This document shows positions 6,082-9,957 of a DNA stretch of 9,957 bases, piece after piece; the first letter of the stretch is position 1, and every line of letters starts with the position of its first letter. Made by a program: the position numbers and the translations under genes. This DNA is from QNES01 sp023143415 (GTDB lineage Bacteria > Pseudomonadota > Gammaproteobacteria > Beggiatoales > Beggiatoaceae), in NCBI GenBank assembly GCA_030632725.1, contig DAOVUF010000180.1, positions 1 through 9,957 on the forward strand, given 5' to 3'. The notes beneath the pieces were generated by a model. The model had not been told where the DNA came from. It saw only the letters and a program-made list of their open reading frames with translations, and did not search any database.

Positions 6082-6561
6082 ATGAATCTCAAAAACGTTT
6101 TATGTAGCACTATAATCATAGTGTTAACGGTAGCGGTAACCGCACTGGTACTACGCTTCATTGTGTTTGGGCAAACGAAGGCGGTTAACCAATCGGCAAT
6201 TGATCAACGAATCACGGTTATTGTGACGGAAACAGAACGCGCATTTATCTTATCTCGAATGCGTAATATGCTGGTTGGAACACAACTGATATTGCAAGCG
6301 AGTTTAAATAAAGACATGCCATCCATCGTGGAAACTGCACAGTCATTGGGCATGGAAACAATAGATGATGCTCACAGAAAACTGATGGACAAATTACCAT
6401 TGGCATTTAAACAACTCGGTTTAAGTGTTCACCGTGCTTTTGACAAAATGGCGTTGGATGCCAAAGACTTGGGTGACAACCAACACACGCTCTATCAACT
6501 CGAAGCGATATTACAAAGTTGTGTCGCTTGTCACGCAAGCTATAAACTACCAACTAATTAA
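6082..6561 (+). CDS. Membrane-anchored cytochrome c'-like protein
   Basis: The 159-residue product has an N-terminal hydrophobic helix (about 7-29), probably an uncleaved anchor or signal peptide, followed by a mostly helical body. It ends in a single heme-attachment motif CVACH (147-151) followed by ASYK. One CXXCH very near the C-terminus of a helical protein is the pattern of cytochrome c' and related four-helix cytochromes, so a covalently bound c-type heme in the periplasm is likely. Whether it carries electrons or binds a gas such as NO cannot be told. An AAGG lies about 12 bp before the ATG. No partner oxidoreductase is adjacent. The TAA comes eight codons after the heme His, as expected for the family, and an unrelated-looking open stretch continues in the same frame. 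Confidence 0.85.
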   Translation: MNLKNVLCSTIIIVLTVAVTALVLRFIVFGQTKAVNQSAIDQRITVIVTETERAFILSRMRNMLVGTQLILQASLNKDMPSIVETAQSLGMETIDDAHRKLMDKLPLAFKQLGLSVHRAFDKMALDAKDLGDNQHTLYQLEAILQSCVACHASYKLPTN

Positions 6562-6717
6562 GGTGATTTCCTAAAACAAACTATTGTTAGTAACAAAATC
6601 GTGCAAGATTTGTTGGAAAAACGGGGTTTATCCAAGCAAGCGGATTCTGTCGATATTCAAGCCATTGAACAGCCTGATGGTTCACAGATGTTGGTGGTTG
6701 TGATTAAGGAGCATTAA
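6562..6717 (+). pseudogene. Remnant or small ORF of unknown function
   Basis: Directly after the cytochrome stop, and in the same frame, 51 codons stay open to TAA at 6715. The translation looks like genuine protein (for example IVQDLLEKRGLSKQ and GSQMLVVVIKEH at the end) with codon use like its neighbours, but there is no ATG. GTG at 6601 could start a 38-residue product. I do not recognise it. It is most likely the 3' end of a lost gene; a translational read-through extension of the cytochrome is less likely because the family normally ends soon after CXXCH. Confidence 0.45.
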
Positions 6718-6723
6718 AATGTA

Positions 6724-6745
6724 GGGCAATCCTTTGTGGTTGCCC
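6724..6745. repeat. Dispersed GGGCAA...TTGCCC palindrome
   Basis: Single copy of the palindrome found as a tandem array at 26-199. It follows the stop of the preceding open stretch by a few bases. The nearby CGACGC-TGGC-GCGTCG (6759-6774) is a separate small hairpin. Confidence 0.9.
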
Positions 6746-6780
6746 TTTCTCAAACTGACGACGCTGGCGCGTCGAGAATG

Positions 6781-6931
6781 GGTTCCCACGCCGGCGCGTC
6801 AATGCCATTAAGTTAAGGGCAACCATAAAGGATTGCCCCTACCAATCTCCATGTATTCAGGGGCTGTAGGGGCGAACCTGCGTGTTCGCCCTGGCTTAAC
6901 TTAATGGCATTGACGCCGGCGCGTGGGAACC
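6781..6931. repeat. 36-bp inverted repeat pair with CGCCGGCGCG core
   Basis: Arms 6781-6816 and 6896-6931 are reverse complements except around the GC-rich core, where the register shifts (both arms read ACGCCGGCGCGT). The outer part is GGTTCCCACG and the inner part TTAACTTAATGGCATTG. A GGGCAACC palindrome copy (6817-6838) sits just inside the left arm. Further single copies of the arm lie at 7120-7154 and, truncated, at 5838-5858. Confidence 0.85.
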
Positions 6932-7078
6932 AGAAAAACGTTTTAGCTTTGATCGTTTTTTGGAGTACAACGCTTTAGCTTTGTACGTTTTTTGGAGTAC
7001 AACGCTTTAGCTTTGTGCGTTTTTATTCTCGTTCAGTTCAATCCCATTGGGCGAACACGCAGGTTCGCCCCTACAGCC
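6862..7078. repeat. 30-bp perfect inverted repeat flanking tandem repeats
   Basis: 6862-6891 (GGCTGTAGGGGCGAAC...GTTCGCCC) and 7049-7078 are perfect reverse complements. The match extends outward with two or three mismatches (TGTATTC...GAATACA) to about 6852 and 7088. Each arm also contains its own small dyad (GGGCGAAC/GTTCGCCC). The 157 bp between the arms hold a GCCGGCGCG copy and the 32-bp tandem repeat. The layout resembles a composite MITE but encodes no protein. Confidence 0.85.
6939..7024. repeat. 32-bp tandem repeat, about 2.7 units
   Basis: Units start at 6939, 6971 and 7003 (CG(T/C)TTTAGCTTTG then two variable bases, CGTTTTTTGGAGTACAA). It is the reverse complement of the repeats at 211-235 and 4792-4845. 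The unit-to-unit changes lie mainly at the two bases after GCTTTG (AT, TA, TG). Confidence 0.9.
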
Positions 7079-7119
7079 ACAGAATACAATGGATTTGTAA
7101 GGGCTGTGAATCTGCCTCC

Positions 7120-7154
7120 TTAACTTAATGGCATTGCGCCAGCGCGTGGAAACC
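7120..7154. repeat. Single copy of the TTAACTTAATGGCATTG...GCGCG repeat
   Basis: Same sequence as the right arm of 6781-6931, with small changes in the GC-rich core (GCGCCAGCGCG). It ends 29 bp before the acetyltransferase start and therefore occupies that gene's promoter region. Confidence 0.8.
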
Positions 7155-7183
7155 AGAAAAAAATAACATAAGAAAAATATGGG

Positions 7184-7681
7184 ATGACAATTCGGATAGC
7201 AAAACTGGAAGACTTACCCCAGATTGTTGAAATTTACAATCAAGCAGTAGCCATTAAAGGAGCAACTGCCGACACAAAGCCGTTTGCTGTCGATGACCGG
7301 CAACAGTGGTTCGTTGATCACACATCTGACCAGTACCCTATTTGGGTGGCAGAGGATAATCGAATCATTCTCGGCTGGTGCAGCCTAAGCCCGTATCGTC
7401 CCGGCAGAATGGCTCTTCGACACACCATCGAAATTAGCTACTACATACACGAAGGATATCGTCGAAAAGGTGTCGGAAACGCGCTGATGCAACATGCAAT
7501 AAACCAGTGTGAAGGGCTGAAGATCAAAACACTCTTTGCCCTGCTTCTTGATATCAATGTTGGCAGTATCAGGATTTTGGAGAAGTTCGGCTTTGCCAAA
7601 TGGGGCTACATGCCAAACGTGGCAGACTTCGACGGTGAGGAGTGTGGACATTTGATCTACGGCAAACGAGTTTGTCTGTAA
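7184..7681 (+). CDS. GNAT-family N-acetyltransferase
   Basis: Acetyl-CoA dependent N-acetyltransferase, closest in layout to the phosphinothricin/amino-acid acetyltransferase (PAT, MnaT/YncA) branch: N-terminal TIRIAKLEDLPQIVEIYN, a central WVAEDNRIILGWCSL strand, the acetyl-CoA pyrophosphate loop EGYRRKGVGNALM (90-102), and N125..SIRILEKFGF (128-137) followed by a GYMPNVADFDG segment. The 165 residues match single-domain members. The substrate is unknown; this branch often acts on methionine derivatives or toxic amino-acid analogues. The start at 7184 fits the family N-terminus, but no clear ribosome site is visible. By eye the gene is richer in G and C than its surroundings and is walled in by repeats, so recent acquisition is possible. 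Confidence 0.93.
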   Translation: MTIRIAKLEDLPQIVEIYNQAVAIKGATADTKPFAVDDRQQWFVDHTSDQYPIWVAEDNRIILGWCSLSPYRPGRMALRHTIEISYYIHEGYRRKGVGNALMQHAINQCEGLKIKTLFALLLDINVGSIRILEKFGFAKWGYMPNVADFDGEECGHLIYGKRVCL

Positions 7682-7695
7682 GCGAACGTAGGGTG

Positions 7696-7719
7696 AGCCG
7701 TGTAGCCGTGTAGCCGTGT
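7696..7719. repeat. 8-bp tandem repeat AGCCGTGT, three units
   Basis: Three exact AGCCGTGT units follow the acetyltransferase stop by about 15 bp and run into the GTGGGCAA hairpin. It is a short slippage-prone tract. Confidence 0.9.
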
Positions 7720-7721
7720 AG

Positions 7722-7748
7722 GGTGGGCAAAGCTTTATCTTGCCCACC
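7722..7748 (+). terminator. GGTGGGCAA hairpin, probable terminator
   Basis: GGTGGGCAA (7722-7730) and TTGCCCACC (7740-7748) form a perfect 9-bp GC-rich stem followed by ATTTTAC. It lies 40 bp past the acetyltransferase stop, as expected for its terminator, although the U-tract is short and the hairpin may be a dispersed repeat. Confidence 0.6.
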
Positions 7749-7783
7749 ATTTTACAAAGTATCATTTTCTTTTATCGTTCTCG

Positions 7784-7870
7784 TTTCCACGCTCCAGCGT
7801 GGAAATGTTTTCTTCTATGCACGAAGTAAAGTGGGTATTTTTTATTTCAGAACACATCGCATAGAAGAAA
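7784..7870. repeat. CCACGCTCCAGCGTGG palindrome and TTCTTCTATGC inverted repeat
   Basis: TTTCCACGCT (7784-7793) and AGCGTGGAAA (7796-7805) form a perfect 10-bp stem with a 2-base loop. Immediately after it, TTTCTTCTATGC (7809-7820) pairs with GCATAGAAGAAA (7859-7870) across a 38-bp loop. The rest of 7682-8128 carries repeats only; I see no gene. Confidence 0.85.
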
Positions 7871-7987
7871 CTGGGTAAAAAAAGTGATTTACAAAACCAT
7901 CATTTTTTTTTGGTTACTAGAACCTCTCAATTCAAATCAATTGGAAGCAGCTTGTCAAAACAACCGTTTTTATTTTGTAACTACTCA

Positions 7988-8009
7988 GGGCAACCACAAG
8001 GGATTGCCC
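7988..8009. repeat. Dispersed GGGCAACC...TTGCCC palindrome
   Basis: A copy of the 29-bp-array palindrome in the opposite orientation, flanked by CTACTCA on the left and CCTAC on the right, which correspond to the array linker. It is followed by degenerate CCTCGTTTCC repeats (8028-8063). Confidence 0.9.
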
Positions 8010-8057
8010 CTACATCAGAATATTTTTTCCTCGTTTTCCTCGTTTCCAACAGGAGGT

Positions 8058-8109
8058 TCCTCGTTCCCAACCTCCGGTTGGGAATGCCTTCTCCGACGCT
8101 CTGCGTCGC
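8058..8109. repeat. TTCCCAACCTCCGGTTGGGAA repeat, left copy
   Basis: Core dyad TTCCCAACC (8064-8072) and GGTTGGGAA (8076-8084), then TGCCTTCTCCGACGCTCTGCGTCGCG. A second copy in reverse orientation lies at 9085-9125. The two therefore bracket the CHAT gene as inverted repeats with matching inner sequences (GGGAATGCC, GGCATTCCC). Confidence 0.9.
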
Positions 8110-8128
8110 GTATATTGGAAATAAAAAT

Positions 8129-8194
8129 ATGCCAAAACTTCATATAAAACAATTAACTGTTGGAAAAAATCGTTATCAGGTTGAGCTTTCCTAA
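8129..8194 (+). pseudogene. Probable true 5' end of the CHAT gene, cut by a nonsense codon
   Basis: ATG at 8129 opens a 21-codon frame (MPKLHIKQLTVGKNRYQ and four more residues) that ends in TAA at 8192-8194. The frame then continues, with no shift, through QEENLTP straight into the CHAT open frame at 8216. One base change, for example CAA to TAA, would explain the break. The beta-strand-like pattern and the continuity suggest that these codons once formed the N-terminus of the protease. Confidence 0.65.
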
Positions 8195-8215
8195 CAAGAG
8201 GAAAATTTAACACCA

Positions 8216-9157
8216 ATGACGGTGAAAGCCAAGTTTAAGTTTCAACTTCCAGAGCAGGATCAAAAAGATTTACGTTGGTATCTGGAGGATTATTTACAAT
8301 TTCCGTTTGAGCCTAATCCTGAAATTGCTGCGCGGGTTGAGCAACGGATGGCGGAGATTGGTACGGAATTATTTAGGGCTGTTTTTCATGCTGATGATGA
8401 TGCACGGGATTTATGGGCAGAATTGCGGCGGAGTTTGAATAAGACGCGCGTGGAAATCGCGGTTGAGGATGTGCAGGAGGCGACTAGCATTCCTTGGGAA
8501 TTGTTGCGTGATCCGAAGACTGATATATCCTTGGCTTTACATGCTAAAGCGTTTGTGCGAACGCATTCTAATCCTGCTTTGCGTGCTAAATTGCCTCATA
8601 AGGCGAGTAAAGAGGAACCAATTCTGATTTTGTTGGTGATTTGTCGCCCTCGTGAAGAGAGGGATGTGCCATTTCGTTCGGTGGCGAGTCAGTTGGTGAA
8701 GGGTTTGAGTAAGGCGGAACGTGAGTTTGTTCAGTTGGAGGTATTGCGCCCACCGACGTTTGGGGAGTTGAGCAAGGTTTTACGGGCGGCGAGTGATGCG
8801 GGTAAGCCATTTCATTTGGTGCATTTTGATGGGCATGGGAGTTATCAGCATTTTAGTGAGCAAGTTGCTTCAAGTTCGATGACGTTTGGGGCAAATGAGT
8901 TGTTTTTATCACCAAAGCGTGATGATAATCAGCATGGTTATTTACTCTTTGAAAATCAAGCAGTTAAAGAAAATAATCAATTGGTTGATGGACCCGCGTT
9001 GGGGAAGTTATTGGTGGAAACGCAGGTGCCAGTTTTGGTGTTGAATGCTTGTCGCTCGGCTCATGCTGAGGTTGAAGATAATAGCGACGCGGAAGGCATT
9101 CCCAACCTCCGGTTGGGAACGAGGGAAGAGTCAATTTGTCTTTTTCAAACAGCATGA
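8216..9157 (+). CDS. CHAT-domain (caspase-like) protease, truncated
   Basis: CHAT proteases are clan CD cysteine peptidases, known as effectors in bacterial defence and regulated cell death, usually fused to sensor or repeat domains. The 313-residue open frame has an N-terminal domain (about 8-60, QDQKDLRWYLEDYLQFPF), a linker with IPWELLRDP (92-100), and the catalytic parts: His207 in HFDGHGSY and Cys279 in LVLNACRSA. The domain should continue well past the Cys, but from about residue 290 the reading frame enters a palindromic repeat (GIPNLRLGTRE is its translation) and then antisense UPF0175 sequence. The last 20 or more residues are thus not native. The start at 8216 has AGAGGA about 12 bp upstream, but an in-frame segment ahead suggests the original start was 8129. 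Probably a pseudogene, although a product with both catalytic residues could still be made. Confidence 0.85.
   Translation: MTVKAKFKFQLPEQDQKDLRWYLEDYLQFPFEPNPEIAARVEQRMAEIGTELFRAVFHADDDARDLWAELRRSLNKTRVEIAVEDVQEATSIPWELLRDPKTDISLALHAKAFVRTHSNPALRAKLPHKASKEEPILILLVICRPREERDVPFRSVASQLVKGLSKAEREFVQLEVLRPPTFGELSKVLRAASDAGKPFHLVHFDGHGSYQHFSEQVASSSMTFGANELFLSPKRDDNQHGYLLFENQAVKENNQLVDGPALGKLLVETQVPVLVLNACRSAHAEVEDNSDAEGIPNLRLGTREESICLFQTA
9085..9125. repeat. TTCCCAACCTCCGGTTGGGAA repeat, right copy at the junction
   Basis: This is the reverse complement of the copy at 8058-8109 (dyad 9099-9119, with flanking GCGACG...GGCATT and CGAGG). It lies exactly between the last recognisable CHAT codons and the last recognisable UPF0175 codon, so both genes end at it. 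Confidence 0.92.
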
Positions 9158-9233
9158 CAGCAATTTCTTGTTTTAACTCACTTTCAGAAAGACGCGCTGA
9201 AAGTAGGATTTCTCCCGGAATAACCACGTTCAT
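9126..9233 (-). pseudogene. UPF0175-family antitoxin-like gene, 5' part only
   Basis: The first 36 codons (MNVVIPGEILLSARLSESEL, then KQEIAVMLFEKDKLTL) match the start of UPF0175 proteins, small DNA-binding-like proteins usually paired with a PIN-domain toxin. The family normally continues with a helix-turn-helix segment of the GQASKLAGM type. Here, after KLTL, the frame enters the CCCAACCTCC repeat and continues as a meaningless antisense read through the CHAT gene to 8964. A textbook AGGAG (9240-9244) six bases before the ATG shows the 5' end is authentic. No toxin gene is present; it was presumably lost with the 3' half. Confidence 0.8.
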
Positions 9234-9339
9234 AAAATTCTCCTAAATGTACAGGTATGGCAACATAACTCATTTAAAATCATTCCTTTTTCAGTTATAG
9301 CATTTCCCTTTTGAGTTAAATACATATTTTGTAGGCTGC

Positions 9340-9384
9340 ATTCGAGGTTTTCGTTTTTTTTTTCAAAAAACGAAAACCTCGAAT
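9340..9384. repeat. Perfect 20-bp ATTCGAGG hairpin
   Basis: Arms 9340-9359 and 9365-9384 pair perfectly around TTTTC. It has the same outer word as the other hairpins of the family, a third internal word (TTTTCG/CGAAAA), and a different loop. It directly abuts the left arm of the long inverted repeat. Confidence 0.92.
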
Positions 9385-9853
9385 CCTTTATGGTTGCCCT
9401 TTTTTGTATTTCACCAAAACGAAAAACGCTATATCAGTTATAATTAGTCTGTCTAGTAAATAATGATATATTAATGAATATAAAGATGCAATGCCCTAAT
9501 AACCAAGAAACGGATTAAAGGATTTTCAGGATAAAAAAATAACGACAAGGATTGTATAGGGATTGGTTAGTCGGTATTATTTTGGTTTAATCCTTTTTTA
9601 TATATAACAGAAAAAAACGAAACCATCGTTAAATATTCGGTATTAGAAGAAAGTCAACAACTGTTTGCCTCTAAATATAAGATGTTTTAGTTTTTTTTCA
9701 AAAAACTAAAACCTTGAATCCTTTATGTTTGCCTTTTTTTTTGTACGCAGCTAACACAGGGGACCATTCTTCTCCGGGAATTTAGCTGAGAAACGATAGA
9801 TATAGCGTTTTTCGTTTTGGTGAAATACAAAAAAAGGGCAACCATAAAGGATT
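9382..9853. repeat. 54/55-bp inverted repeat bounding a 363-bp segment
   Basis: 9382-9435 and 9799-9853 are reverse complements differing only by one T in a homopolymer (six against seven). The arms contain CCTTTATGGTTGCCC, then TTTTGTATTTCACC, then AAAACGAAAAACGCTATATC; the outer end is half of the GGGCAA palindrome family. The enclosed DNA holds a gene remnant (9604-9690), a broken hairpin (9685-9719), a partial third copy of the arm start (9719-9740) and a CAGCTAA/TTTAGCTG dyad (about 9748-9788). No transposase is present. Confidence 0.9.
9604..9690 (+). pseudogene. Remnant resembling the C-terminal part of a DUF1016/YhcG-type nuclease
   Basis: In frame, 28 codons read ITEKNETIVKYSVLEESQQ then LFASKYKMF and stop. 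From memory this resembles the end of the PDDEXK core in DUF1016 (YhcG-like) proteins, where a KNE-T-V-YSVL segment leads to QLFASKY. The upstream words that would complete it (GLIL-like, 9584-9595) are in another frame, and a stop lies further back, so the gene is frameshifted and decayed. It ends exactly where a hairpin repeat begins. The family call is tentative. Confidence 0.5.
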
Positions 9854-9957
9854 GCCTCTGGGGTGATGAAAATGTCACAAACAGAGTTGCCGAGTGTGCT
9901 CCCGTTTTTGTTCCACTCATTTTTTTGATTTGAGAATCAGTCATTTACAAAATGCAG
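9854..9957. other. End of window, no feature supported
   Basis: After the right arm there are about 100 bp with short open frames on both strands (MSQTELPSVLPFLF from 9871 on plus; MTDSQIKKMSGTKTG from 9944 on minus). Neither has a ribosome site or a recognisable family, and the minus frame runs into the repeat. A gene could begin just beyond the window edge. Confidence 0.4.

Noticed and set aside
7385..7765. Minus-strand frame opposite the acetyltransferase
   Set aside because: Antisense shadow of a clear GNAT gene, with no recognisable family and no start signals.
7884..8147. Plus-strand frames across 7884-8194
   Set aside because: They read through palindromic repeats (QGNHKGLPL, SNRRFLVPNLRLG); only the last 21 codons from 8129 look like genuine protein.
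8964..9125. Downstream part of the minus-strand UPF0175 frame
   Set aside because: From 9125 onward it is the translated repeat and then antisense CHAT sequence, not UPF0175.
9723..9944. Minus-strand 73-codon frame near the window end
   Set aside because: It crosses the inverted-repeat arm and T-runs, has no ribosome site and no family; possibly a fragment, but not supportable.

Overview
The window looks like chromosomal DNA from a large, filamentous or colourless sulfur bacterium of the Thiotrichaceae type (Beggiatoa/Thiomargarita-like gammaproteobacterium). The reasons are: AT-rich intergenic DNA, a proteobacterial-type phosphoribulokinase (Calvin cycle autotrophy), gammaproteobacterial-style ArgH, S9 and L13, and an exceptional density of short palindromic repeats and decayed CHAT, UPF0175 and nuclease-type accessory genes. 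The genus assignment is inference; the gene calls are read from the sequence.

Layout. 1-235: a 29-bp tandem palindrome array running up to the end of argH. 236-1618 (-): argH. 1637-1782: a MITE-like element separating argH from a divergent membrane-anchored protein of unknown function (1853-2332, +). 2333-2635: four dyad repeats between that gene and the convergent phosphoribulokinase gene (2636-3514, -). 3639-3767 (-): tRNA-Gln(CTG) with its own intrinsic terminator and a near-consensus upstream promoter. 3882-4706 (-): rplM-rpsI operon with a near-perfect sigma70 promoter. 4857-5684 (+): a family 2 glycosyltransferase. 5685-6081: repeats and a small CHAT-gene fragment. 6082-6561 (+): a membrane-anchored cytochrome c'-like protein, followed by a gene remnant. 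6718-7183: a dense nest of inverted and tandem repeats. 7184-7681 (+): a GNAT acetyltransferase. 7682-8128: more palindromes. 8129-9157 (+): a CHAT (caspase-like) protease gene broken by a nonsense codon near its start and cut off at its 3' side. 9126-9233 (-): the first 36 codons of a UPF0175 antitoxin-like gene, cut at the same point. 9234-9957: a long inverted repeat around a remnant resembling the end of a DUF1016/YhcG-type nuclease.

The left half (argH, prk, tRNA, rplM-rpsI) is ordinary core genome with clean promoters and ribosome sites. The right half is an accessory zone in which gene fragments repeatedly end at, or are joined through, short palindromes. I see no intact novel multi-gene system. 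The most informative signals are a family of hairpins whose stems differ by paired, compensatory changes while the loop stays TGAAG, and the CHAT/UPF0175 junction, where two convergent genes are both truncated at one palindromic repeat.
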